Notes under the pieces: model-generated
The model's input: the letters and a program-made list of their open reading frames with translations, nothing else
The model's database searches: none
What the model was told of the DNA's origin: nothing
Origin: Prevotella sp.
GTDB lineage: Bacteria; Bacteroidota; Bacteroidia; Bacteroidales; Dysgonomonadaceae
Length of the DNA stretch: 64,000 nucleotides
Reading direction: 5' to 3'
Assembly (NCBI GenBank): GCA_031285625.1
Contig: JAITVV010000063.1
Location: forward strand, 1-64,000
In this document: positions 53,446 to 61,874 of the stretch, piece after piece
Numbering within the stretch: position 1 is the first letter of the stretch
Layout: each line of letters starts with the position of its first letter
Translations under genes and position numbers: made by a program

Positions 53446-56121
53446 TTAAAACTCTTGTCCTATGATAAAGTGGAACTGGCTGCCGCTTCTATCACGTGAT
53501 CCGTTGATAGGGTCAAATCCATATGCCCAGTCGATACCCATCAGCCCGATCATAGGAAGCATTATACGTGCTCCAAAACCGGCAGAGCGTTTCAGATCGA
53601 ATGGATTAAATCTGCTTAGGTCATTCCATGCATTACCAGCTTCAACAAAGCCTAAGATATAGATTGTTGATGAAGGTTCCAGGATTAGAGGATATCTTAG
53701 TTCCATAGCCAAACGAGAATATGCACTGGCCTGAGTTCCTAATGAACCATTCTCATATCCGCGAAGACCAATTGTTTCGGTAGCATATGTACTTGAATAT
53801 CCTGACATACCATCACCCCCCATATAGAACGTTTCGAATGGTGACTTTTTGTGCTTATTGAAATAACCCACAAAACCATATTCCGCACGAGTCATCAACA
53901 CCGGTGTTTTTGTAGCTGATGATAAAGATGTAAATGTCTTAGCTTTGAATTTCCATTTATGATATTCGATCCATTTAAATTTCTCACTGGATTCATAATA
54001 ATTATCAATAAGTTTCATTGAAGCATAATCTTTTCCATCCCAAAGAGAGAACGGAGGAGTTACTTGCAAACTTAATGATATATCTGTACCGCGACGGGTA
54101 TATATAGGATTGTCGATAGAGCGTCTGCTTAGTGTCAAATTCAGGCTTAAGTTGTTTGCTACCCCATCCTTCACAATGAAGTATGCCCAGTCCTTCATAC
54201 TGTATCTCTGATATGAAAGTTCTGCCTGAATTGTAAAGTAGTCATCCGGCCAAGTTAAACGTTTACCATAACCTATAGATGCGCCTATCATTGTTATCGA
54301 CTTGTTAGGGTCAGATGCAAAACTGTAGTCTCCGCCATAGCCATTTCCATAACCACTACCATATCCGTAGCCATACCCATACCCGTAACCATAGCCGCTA
54401 TTACCAAGATATCTGCTATTGATATCCGTTTGGCGTGAATAATATAGTCCTACCGATAATGAATTAGGGCGTTTACCTCCAAACCATGGGTCGAAGAATG
54501 AAACAGAGTAAGATTGATAATATTTAGCATTTGTTTGTGCACTTAATGTCAGAGTTTGTCCCTCTCCTTGTGGAATAATACCTTTATAAGAACCCGGGTT
54601 CAACAAGTTCTTTAAAGAGAAGTTTGTAAACTTCAAACTCAATTTCCCGATGATACCTGTTTGTCCCCATCCGGCAGAAAATTCAACCTGGTCATTAGCT
54701 TTAGATACCAGTGGCAAGCCCACATCTACTGTTCCCGATTCCGGATCCGGATCTATTTTAGGATTGCTTAATTGTTCCGGGTCGAAGTGTCCCATTTGTG
54801 CAACCTCACGTATAGAGCGGATAATATCATCGCGGCTATACAAGGCTCCTGGTCTTATTCTTAACTCACGACGCACTACATCTTCATATACGCGGTCGTT
54901 ACCTGTAATAGTTACATTACGTATTGTAGCTACCGGACCTTCAGTTATACGTATTTCCAAATCAATAGAGTCATTCTCTATATTAACCTCTACAGGATCA
55001 GCATTGGAGAATAAGTAACCATGATTTTGGTAAAATACATTCATTACAGCACCATCTTCTACCAGAAGGCGTTCTGTCAGCTTTTTCTGGTTGTATACAT
55101 CCCCCGGCTTCATATTCAACTGTGCTTGTAGTTGCCATGTAGGATAAATCGTATTACCAACCCATTTTATATCTTTTACAAAGTATTGTTTTCCTTCTTC
55201 AACCTTTATCTCAATATTCATTTTATCCGGTTTTCCTTCTGCTGTAGCCGGATACACAGTATCCCAAAGAATAGTAGCATCACGATATCCTAATTCATTG
55301 TATTTAGATATCAGATTTTCTTTATCTTCTTCGTAGCTTTCAGGAACATATTTGGTTGAACGCAGGAAGTTAGCCAGCCATGCTTTGAAATTACTCTTAT
55401 GCCTGGTTTTCTTCATTGCTTTTTCAAGCGTTCTGGCACTAACCTCTTGGTTTCCTTCAATTTCAATACGGTTAACCTTTGTCTTATTCTTTTTCAACAC
55501 ATCTATGTTAAGAATAACATGGTTTTCTTTTGACAAATCAGGTGTTTCGGTAAGAGTGATCTCTGCTTTATTGAAACCTTTTTCGTCAAAATATTTCTTT
55601 ATGATCGTTTTAGCTCTGTCCATCTGGTATGGGGTTATCTGCAGATTCTTCACCATACCTACCTTTGCTGCAATATCCTGACGTTCCGATTTTTTCATTC
55701 CGGTATATACAATATCAGAAATACGAGGACGTTCTTTCAGGTTGATATCCAGCCATATCTTATTCCCGTCTATCTTTGTTGCTGCTATCTTTATATCCGA
55801 AAACAGACCTTGTTTCCAAAAACGTCTGACAGCATTGGTTATTTCGGGTCCCGGAACCTCGATAACATCTCCGACCTGTAATTGGGCAAACCCAAATAAT
55901 GTATAGTCTTCGTACATAGGATTTACCAATCCGGAGATTTTAAGGTCTGCTATCTCATATCTTTTACTTGTATTATATGAAATTACAGGTAAATCTTGTA
56001 CATTCGCCTCAAGGGCTTTATTTACATTTTTAATCTCTGTACTGTCCACATCTTGAGCCTGCATCCCAACGGAAACAAAACAAAAAATGAGAGTTAGAAA
56101 AAGTAAACCTTTATTGAACAT
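53446..56121 (-). CDS. bamA: BamA outer-membrane assembly factor
   Basis: This essential 891-aa protein inserts beta-barrels into the outer membrane. A signal peptide (about 1-22, ending GMQAQ) is followed by five POTRA domains (about 48-470; for example RRFWKQGLFSDIKIAATKID and KNKTKVNRIEIEGNQEVS). The 16-strand barrel ends IIGQEF. LRGYENGSLG is the conserved loop-6 R-G-(F/Y) motif, and VEAGNAW is also typical. A low-complexity Gly-Tyr loop (54335-54398) is unusual. The gene is followed by two ompH genes and preceded by uppS. Confidence 0.96.
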   Translation of the reverse strand: MFNKGLLFLTLIFCFVSVGMQAQDVDSTEIKNVNKALEANVQDLPVISYNTSKRYEIADLKISGLVNPMYEDYTLFGFAQLQVGDVIEVPGPEITNAVRRFWKQGLFSDIKIAATKIDGNKIWLDINLKERPRISDIVYTGMKKSERQDIAAKVGMVKNLQITPYQMDRAKTIIKKYFDEKGFNKAEITLTETPDLSKENHVILNIDVLKKNKTKVNRIEIEGNQEVSARTLEKAMKKTRHKSNFKAWLANFLRSTKYVPESYEEDKENLISKYNELGYRDATILWDTVYPATAEGKPDKMNIEIKVEEGKQYFVKDIKWVGNTIYPTWQLQAQLNMKPGDVYNQKKLTERLLVEDGAVMNVFYQNHGYLFSNADPVEVNIENDSIDLEIRITEGPVATIRNVTITGNDRVYEDVVRRELRIRPGALYSRDDIIRSIREVAQMGHFDPEQLSNPKIDPDPESGTVDVGLPLVSKANDQVEFSAGWGQTGIIGKLSLKFTNFSLKNLLNPGSYKGIIPQGEGQTLTLSAQTNAKYYQSYSVSFFDPWFGGKRPNSLSVGLYYSRQTDINSRYLGNSGYGYGYGYGYGYGSGYGNGYGGDYSFASDPNKSITMIGASIGYGKRLTWPDDYFTIQAELSYQRYSMKDWAYFIVKDGVANNLSLNLTLSRRSIDNPIYTRRGTDISLSLQVTPPFSLWDGKDYASMKLIDNYYESSEKFKWIEYHKWKFKAKTFTSLSSATKTPVLMTRAEYGFVGYFNKHKKSPFETFYMGGDGMSGYSSTYATETIGLRGYENGSLGTQASAYSRLAMELRYPLILEPSSTIYILGFVEAGNAWNDLSRFNPFDLKRSAGFGARIMLPMIGLMGIDWAYGFDPINGSRDRSGSQFHFIIGQEF
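54335..54398 (-). repeat. In-frame Gly-Tyr microsatellite in bamA
   Basis: About ten tandem six-base units (coding GY, with some GS and GN) make a run GYGYGYGYGYGY and variants in a barrel loop. Slippage would change loop length in steps of two residues without a frameshift. Confidence 0.75.
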
Positions 56122-56184
56122 ATGCTGGTCTATAGTTATTAACTAGTTATATTGTTATTTTGTGTCGTTTTATCCGATTGGTTG

Positions 56185-56931
56185 TCAGTTACCTGAAACC
56201 TGCTCACTTGTTTTTCCAAAACGACGTTCTCTATTCTGAAAATCTAAGACAGCCTTGTATAATGATTCCTCATTAAACTCAGGCCAAAGTTCATCTGTAA
56301 AATAAAGTTCGGAATAAGCAATCTGCCAAAGCAGAAAGTTACTTATCCGTAATTCTCCTCCTGTTCTAATCAGTATATCAGGATCGGGGATACCCTTTGT
56401 TGCAAGATATTGAGGGATAAGGGACTCATCAATGTCCTCTTCTTTAATTTTCCCCTCTTTCAGATCATGAGCAATACTCTTCATTGCTTTTGTCAATTCC
56501 CATTTTGAAGAATAGCTGAGTGCCAGAATAACAGTTGTTCCTGTACATTTAGCTGTTTCGGCTAAACAGAAATCCAACGCTTTCTGAGTATCGGCAGGTA
56601 AGCGCTCTATATCACCTATAACTTTAACCCGGATATTGTTCTTTATCAGATCTGGTGTTTCATTTGCTACAGCTTGTATCATCAACGCCATAAGCGCTTT
56701 TACTTCTTCTACCGGTCTGTTCCAGTTTTCGGTAGAAAATGTATAGAGCGTAATATAAGAAATTTCAGCTTTTGCAGCAGCTTCAATAGCCCTGCGTACA
56801 GCAGTTATCCCTTCCTTGTGCCCAAAGGCCCGGTCAAGATTTTGACGTTTAGCCCAACGTCCGTTACCATCCATGATGACAGCTACATGTTGAGGTACTC
56901 TACTCTTATCTATTTGGTCAAAAAATGACAT
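56185..56931 (-). CDS. uppS: Undecaprenyl diphosphate synthase
   Basis: The 248-aa cis-prenyltransferase makes the C55 lipid carrier for peptidoglycan and surface glycans. HVAVIMDGNGRWAKRQ near residue 15 has the catalytic Asp. TLYTFSTENWNRP near 60 is the second family block. DILIRTGGELRISNFLLWQIAYSELYF and WPEF close the signature. It lies between the PorG-like gene and bamA, as is usual in this order. Confidence 0.97.
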   Translation of the reverse strand: MSFFDQIDKSRVPQHVAVIMDGNGRWAKRQNLDRAFGHKEGITAVRRAIEAAAKAEISYITLYTFSTENWNRPVEEVKALMALMIQAVANETPDLIKNNIRVKVIGDIERLPADTQKALDFCLAETAKCTGTTVILALSYSSKWELTKAMKSIAHDLKEGKIKEEDIDESLIPQYLATKGIPDPDILIRTGGELRISNFLLWQIAYSELYFTDELWPEFNEESLYKAVLDFQNRERRFGKTSEQVSGN

Positions 56932-56951
56932 CTATATGTTGTTTTATTTAA

Positions 56952-57659
56952 TTAATCAGAATTTAAACAAGGACATACCCGAGCTCCGAAATCCCATGTT
57001 ATGGTTATCATTGTCAAAGAGTACCAGTCATTATTTTTAAAGATACCTCCTTTTATATTATAAGGACTATCTAAATCAAATTTTCCATTTTTCTCTGTAA
57101 CATCGAAAGAGTCACTGAATAGTTTTCTGAATGAAAATTCAAATCCGATATTCAACCGATCTTTCATCTTATACTTCAAACCTACTCCGATAGGTATATT
57201 TGCATCCAGAAATTTTTTCTTTCCCGAGGCAAATGTTAATCCTACTCCGGTGAATACATATGGTGTCATGCGCTTCGCCCCTAGATACCCGAATTTGTCG
57301 CTATAATTGAAGAAATTAAATTCAATCTGGCTACCTAACTCATAAAACATTCTACTAAAGGAGGCTTGCTGCTCTAATGGGAATTTATTACCAGAATCTC
57401 TAGTATCACCCGACACTTTACCTATGACAAAATTATTTTTCACAGACCATCTTAAGTCTTTGTTATATCTGAATATAACTCCGGCTGACAATCCCGGATT
57501 TTGATATAATTTTGTTTTATTGGCATCTCCCATGTAGAAAGATGTTCCCGCCATACCACCAATCTCGTACTTATAATCATCCTGCGCATTGAGAGTGATA
57601 GACGAGAAGAGAGAAGCTACAATAAGCGGAAAAATAAACAATAAATTCTCTTTTCTCAT
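56952..57659 (-). CDS. PorG-like outer-membrane barrel (DUF6089-type)
   Basis: With the start at 57659 (MRKENLLFIFPLIVASLFSS) the protein has 235 aa and a clear signal ending TLNAQ; an ATG six codons upstream is less likely. YEIGGMAGTSFYMGDANKTKLYQNPGL and MTPYVFTGVGLTFASGKKK are blocks of the DUF6089/PorG family, an eight-strand barrel. In organisms with type IX secretion PorG is part of the machine; most Bacteroidales keep the gene next to uppS and bamA. Role here is not certain. Confidence 0.8.
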   Translation of the reverse strand: MRKENLLFIFPLIVASLFSSITLNAQDDYKYEIGGMAGTSFYMGDANKTKLYQNPGLSAGVIFRYNKDLRWSVKNNFVIGKVSGDTRDSGNKFPLEQQASFSRMFYELGSQIEFNFFNYSDKFGYLGAKRMTPYVFTGVGLTFASGKKKFLDANIPIGVGLKYKMKDRLNIGFEFSFRKLFSDSFDVTEKNGKFDLDSPYNIKGGIFKNNDWYSLTMITITWDFGARVCPCLNSD

Positions 57660-57734
57660 TTCAAAACCATTATTCAATATCTATCTAACGCAAAAAAACA
57701 GATCATAAGTATATTACCGGCAAACTTTAAGTAT

Positions 57735-59114
57735 TTAAGGAATGAGTTTGTTTAAACGGCCTTTCCAAATTTCTCTAACAGGTGTTGAACCTGCATCGGA
57801 TACTCCACCGAATACCCATATATAATTTTCATCATCAATCACTATAGATTGTCCCGATGCTTTTGGCATCTTAGAGTCAACAGGCTCCTTAGCAGAAGCA
57901 GCTACCCATTTGTATCCTAGGCTTGAACTTTTGTATAATACATTTTTAGTGAGAGCATACATGTAACCATCATATAAGAAAGAACTTATTCCTACATTTG
58001 CAGTAAAAGCAAAATTCTCCTGGGTAGGCATGATCTCCAACTTATTCTCTCCTTCACGTATAGTCCAGCTTAGATTTGTTTGCGCATTTGAGAACAGTTT
58101 TCCTCCTGTTGTAACCAGAAGATTATTATTCAGATTGCTTCTATCATAGATAGTAACCGAAGAAAAACCTGTTACAGGGAAGTTTACAGGAACTTCGTTA
58201 GACAAAGGATTATAGCTTAAATTCTCCACCACCTCCAATGTATTCATATCGGATGTCTTGGCAAAGTAGTATTTACCCGCATTCTCTGTAACAACTAAAA
58301 GCAAGTCTTTTGCTTCTGTTGCCGCAGGTAATACACCTATTATAGAGTATACATTTGTATTTCTCGCATTCCATGTTACACCGTCAGTTGAGCTATATGA
58401 TTTTTTAGCAGCATCTACGGCATAGAAAGTATTATTAAATAGTGTTATATTATCCAGTATAACTGTTGCCGGCAAAGTGGATATCATTGTTTGCTTTGTC
58501 CAGACCGATACATTTGACTTATCTGCCGTATATAAAGAGAAGCTACCGTTCTCGATAGTGAAAGTATAAAATGTGTTCTCTTTCAATATCGTTCTCTGCT
58601 TACCTATTGTTGAAGGTTGTGTTCCTGCACTTTTCCAGGTTAAAGTATCAGGATCCACCTTATGTATTCTTATATCAATAGTATATTCTCTAGTGTTTGT
58701 TCCATTAGCAGCTGTAACCTTAATTTTAGGTTTCAAAGAAAAATCGATAGAATCTGAACCGTTCCAGTCCGCAACAGAATCTGGGTAAATTAATTGAAGT
58801 TTACTAGGGCTTGAAGAGTTTGAGTACGTTAATGTAGTCGCAAATTTCTTCAGAGCTGTTTTGTATGGTAATGAATCTTGGTTGTAGATCAAAGCTTTCA
58901 TCTGATCTATAGAAAACATAGCTTTGGCCATTATCGGATAGTTGACCGAATCTACGGATGTTACCGGTATAGCTGATACTTTGAAAGAATATATTTGTGC
59001 ATCGGCAGATAATCCGGTAGCAGTATACTCATTATCATCGTTATTACAAGAACTTAGTATAGCAACCGAAAATATCGAAAGAAATAGTAGTCGAATAACT
59101 TGCTTCAATTTCAT
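57735..59114 (-). CDS. DUF6242-like lipoprotein
   Basis: The 459-aa lipoprotein has a signal ending AILSSCNNDDNEY. The first 150 residues are a beta domain (IYSFKVSAIPVTSVDSVNYPI, TREYTIDIRIHKVDPDTLTW). The remaining part resembles a propeller with repeats of Kelch-like character (NTFYAVDAAKKSYSSTDGVTWNAR, DGYMYALTKNVLYKSSSLGYKWV, ENYIWVFGGVSDAG). This fits the DUF6242 family of Bacteroidales. Function is unknown; surface or periplasmic side of the outer membrane is likely. Confidence 0.7.
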   Translation of the reverse strand: MKLKQVIRLLFLSIFSVAILSSCNNDDNEYTATGLSADAQIYSFKVSAIPVTSVDSVNYPIMAKAMFSIDQMKALIYNQDSLPYKTALKKFATTLTYSNSSSPSKLQLIYPDSVADWNGSDSIDFSLKPKIKVTAANGTNTREYTIDIRIHKVDPDTLTWKSAGTQPSTIGKQRTILKENTFYTFTIENGSFSLYTADKSNVSVWTKQTMISTLPATVILDNITLFNNTFYAVDAAKKSYSSTDGVTWNARNTNVYSIIGVLPAATEAKDLLLVVTENAGKYYFAKTSDMNTLEVVENLSYNPLSNEVPVNFPVTGFSSVTIYDRSNLNNNLLVTTGGKLFSNAQTNLSWTIREGENKLEIMPTQENFAFTANVGISSFLYDGYMYALTKNVLYKSSSLGYKWVAASAKEPVDSKMPKASGQSIVIDDENYIWVFGGVSDAGSTPVREIWKGRLNKLIP

Positions 59115-59192
59115 TTGTTTTAAACAGTTTTATTCAATATCAATGTGCAAAAATAGAAAGAATTTCGGCTTACGCGTCAATAAATCTAATAT

Positions 59193-60254
59193 TTATATAA
59201 TTTTATAGTTAGACAAACAGATATGAACCTGCCTTGAAGTGCCCCAATCACATTCTTTTATTGTATGTCCGGTAATGACCGGAGCCTTTACACCATCTCC
59301 AAAACGGATACCGGATATTTCAATAAGCGCTTCATCCCACAATTGTTTATCAATAAGGGTTTGAAGTAATTCCCGCCCACCTTCGACTAGTACTGATGTA
59401 ATTTTGCGTCTTTTAAGAATTGAGAATATGTTGTATAGTAAATTTTCATTAAAAAGCACAGATACAAAAGTTACATTTTTGATGGCGGAGACGGATTCTC
59501 GTTCAGTAAAAACAATGGTCTCTACATTTCCATCAAAAACTGTATAGTCCAAGGGAATACGTCCTTGCCTATCCAACACTATACGTATCGGATTTTTTCC
59601 ATACCAGTACCGGGTCGTCAATGATGGATTATCCTTTATAGCAGTATTTGTGCCAATCATAATGGATGGTACTTCCGACCTTTTCTTATGCACTAGTATT
59701 CGTGAAAACTCATTCGAGATTGGTGTTGGTTCCGGCTTCTCCCCATCACAGCGAACCTTATCGATAAAGCCATCTCGAGTTTGTGCCCACTTCAAATAAA
59801 TATAAGGGCGATCCTTAGTCTGTGCAGTAAAGAACTCTTTATTCAAGTTCAATGCTTCTTGCTCAAGTATTCCTATAGAAACTTCAACACCGGCATCCTG
59901 CAACATTTTCACTCCTCTTCCTGCTACTGCAGGGTAAGGATCGAGACAGGCAATAACGACACGGGGTATCCGGCTTTCAATAATCAGCTGGGCACATGGT
60001 GGCGTCTTACCATGGTGAGCACAAGGTTCTAACGAAACATAGATCGTTGATTCTTTCAATAAAGATTTATCTTTTACACTAGCTATAGCATTCACCTCTG
60101 CATGCGCCTTACCATATTCACGATGAAACCCTTCTCCAATAATTTTATCATTATGAACTACTACCGCACCCACCATCGGATTAGGACTAACATATCCTCT
60201 TCCATTAAGTGCCAGTTGCAAGCAGCGATACATATATTTCTCGTCAATAATCAT
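59193..60254 (-). CDS. ribD: Bifunctional riboflavin deaminase/reductase
   Basis: The 353-aa enzyme performs the second and third steps of riboflavin synthesis. The N-terminal deaminase has the zinc site HAEVNAI near residue 51 and EPCAHHGKTPPC near 77. The C-terminal reductase (about 150-350) has YIYLKWAQTRDG, MIGTNTAIKDNPSLTTR and VEGGRELLQTLI. NPMVGAVVV at the start is typical. No FMN riboswitch is seen upstream. It is 72 bp from the next gene. Confidence 0.96.
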   Translation of the reverse strand: MIIDEKYMYRCLQLALNGRGYVSPNPMVGAVVVHNDKIIGEGFHREYGKAHAEVNAIASVKDKSLLKESTIYVSLEPCAHHGKTPPCAQLIIESRIPRVVIACLDPYPAVAGRGVKMLQDAGVEVSIGILEQEALNLNKEFFTAQTKDRPYIYLKWAQTRDGFIDKVRCDGEKPEPTPISNEFSRILVHKKRSEVPSIMIGTNTAIKDNPSLTTRYWYGKNPIRIVLDRQGRIPLDYTVFDGNVETIVFTERESVSAIKNVTFVSVLFNENLLYNIFSILKRRKITSVLVEGGRELLQTLIDKQLWDEALIEISGIRFGDGVKAPVITGHTIKECDWGTSRQVHICLSNYKII

Positions 60255-60326
60255 GCTTTCGAGTTTCTACAAAGAGAAACGCAATTATTTCAGGGTTATT
60301 TTATTTTAAGTATTTTTTATGAAATA

Positions 60327-60704
60327 TTATTTTGCTGCTATGACTTCAATTTCAACTAATGCGCCTTTAGGTAAATCCTTTACAGCGAATGCCGAACGCG
60401 CCGGATAAGTTCCTGAAAACTGGGTCGCATAAACTTCATTCATACTGGCAAAATGTGCTATATCATTTAGTAAAACAGTTGTTTTTACGATATTATCAGT
60501 AGTAAGTCCTACTTCGGCAAGGATGGCTTTTATATTTTTGAAACATTGTTCGGTTTGTTCTTTTGCTCCTCCTTCTACAAAATCTCCGGTAGCCGGATCA
60601 ATTGGAATCTGTCCCGAGATAAATACCATTCCGTTTACTTCTATAGCCTGGCTATATGGTCCTATTGCTGCAGGGGCATTGTTGGTTGAAATTACTTTTT
60701 TCAT
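60327..60704 (-). CDS. ridA: RidA family enamine/imine deaminase
   Basis: The 125-aa cytosolic trimeric enzyme hydrolyses reactive 2-aminoacrylate and similar imines made by PLP enzymes. APAAIGPYSQAIEVNG opens the sequence, and YPARSAFAVKDLPKGALVEIEVIA contains the substrate-binding Arg and the Glu near the C terminus. Full-length for the family. Confidence 0.95.
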   Translation of the reverse strand: MKKVISTNNAPAAIGPYSQAIEVNGMVFISGQIPIDPATGDFVEGGAKEQTEQCFKNIKAILAEVGLTTDNIVKTTVLLNDIAHFASMNEVYATQFSGTYPARSAFAVKDLPKGALVEIEVIAAK

Positions 60705-60716
60705 AATTCTATATAT

Positions 60717-61113
60717 TTAATCTGGTTTCTTAATATGTATCTGTATTGGTAATTTTTGATAAACACGGACTGATTTTCCTTTATGTTTGCCAGGAGTCCA
60801 TTTTGGCATGCCCTGCATTGCTTTCTTGAAAGCGTTATTAATCGCATCTCCTCTTTCGCTTTTAACTTCTATATTTGAAAGAGATCCGTCAGTTTCTACA
60901 ATAAATTTGATATTTATTCTTCCTTGTCTGAGATAAGCTTCTTCTGGCATTTCCGATAGATCTACATTACTATAAATATAGCGGTTCATTTCACTTTCCC
61001 CTCCGGGAAAAGAAGGCATTTGCTCTACAAATGTATATACTGTCCTGCTTATTTTGTGCATTACAAGACATAAAGCCTATCCAACATATAAATAGCAGGA
61101 AATACTTGCTCAT
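60717..61113 (-). pseudogene. TonB C-terminal domain lipoprotein, frameshifted
   Basis: The gene starts best at 61113, where its ATG overlaps the rlmB stop as ATGA. That frame gives a lipoprotein signal MSKYFLLFICWIGFMSCNAQ followed by NKQDS. Near 61040 the sequence shifts frame to VYTFVEQMPSFPGGESEMNRY, and the TonB C-terminal domain then runs to the stop (INIKFIVETDGSLSNIEVKS, MPKWTPGKHKGKSVRVY). Without the frameshift the product would be a secreted 130-aa protein, a common small energy-transducer-like lipoprotein. The later ATG at 61061 makes a protein without a signal. A one- or two-base indel, real or a sequencing error, is implied. Confidence 0.7.
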
Positions 61114-61850
61114 TTCAGACCCTTTTGTCGTATTACCTCATAAATTAGTACGCCAGCTGCTACAGACACATTAAGCGAGCCAATGGTACCAAATTGAGGA
61201 ATCACCACAAGATTGTCTGCAATCCGGAGATTATCATTAGATACACCTGTATCCTCTGCCCCCATAACGAACGCAACAGGGCCAGAATAGTCTACCTCAG
61301 TGTAATTATCTGCCCCTCGCTCTGTGGCAGCAACAACTTTAACTCCACTATTTTTAAGAAACTGGATTGCAGCAGTAAGACTTTGTTCTTTACAAACAGG
61401 TATTTTAAGTAATGCTCCGGCCGAAGTTTTTACAGCATCAGCATTCACTGTAACGCTTCCTTTTGCGGGAATAACGATGGCATCGACCCCTGCGACTTCG
61501 CATGTACGGGCAATAGCTCCGAAATTACGAACATCGGTAATGCCATCCAGAACAAGAATAAAAGGATCTTTTCCTTTTTCGTATAAGAAAGGGATAATAT
61601 CTTCGATCCGCTCATAAGTGATAGCGGAAAGAAAAGCAATAACACCCTGATGATTCTTGCGGGTAAAGCGGTCGAGGCGTTCCATTGGTACCCGTTGCAC
61701 AGGAATATCATGAGACTTCAAGGCAACAAATAATTCTTTTGAAAGGTCGCCTTGTAATTCACGACGAACAATCACTTTATCTATTTCTTTCCCGGCTTCA
61801 ATGGCTTCTAATACAGCCCGTATTCCGAAAATCATTTCTTTTTCTTTCAT
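61110..61850 (-). CDS. rlmB: 23S rRNA (Gm2251) 2'-O-methyltransferase
   Basis: The 246-aa SpoU/TrmH-family methyltransferase has an N-terminal substrate-binding domain (IFGIRAVLEAIEAGKEIDKV) and the knotted SPOUT domain. ITDVRNFGAIARTCEVAGVDA is motif 1, VAFVMGAEDTGVS is motif 2 and IGSLNVSVAAGVLIYE is motif 3. Sequence and length match RlmB rather than TrmH. Its stop overlaps the start of the next gene by four bases. Confidence 0.94.
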   Translation of the reverse strand: MKEKEMIFGIRAVLEAIEAGKEIDKVIVRRELQGDLSKELFVALKSHDIPVQRVPMERLDRFTRKNHQGVIAFLSAITYERIEDIIPFLYEKGKDPFILVLDGITDVRNFGAIARTCEVAGVDAIVIPAKGSVTVNADAVKTSAGALLKIPVCKEQSLTAAIQFLKNSGVKVVAATERGADNYTEVDYSGPVAFVMGAEDTGVSNDNLRIADNLVVIPQFGTIGSLNVSVAAGVLIYEVIRQKGLK

Positions 61851-61874
61851 TCTGCTTTATTTAAGGTCACAGAC

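Noticed and set aside
54335-54398. Short tandem repeats as a CRISPR array
   Set aside because: Units are six bases without spacers and lie in frame inside bamA.
59115-60300. FMN riboswitch near ribD
   Set aside because: The 72 bp before ribD are too short and hold none of the conserved elements.
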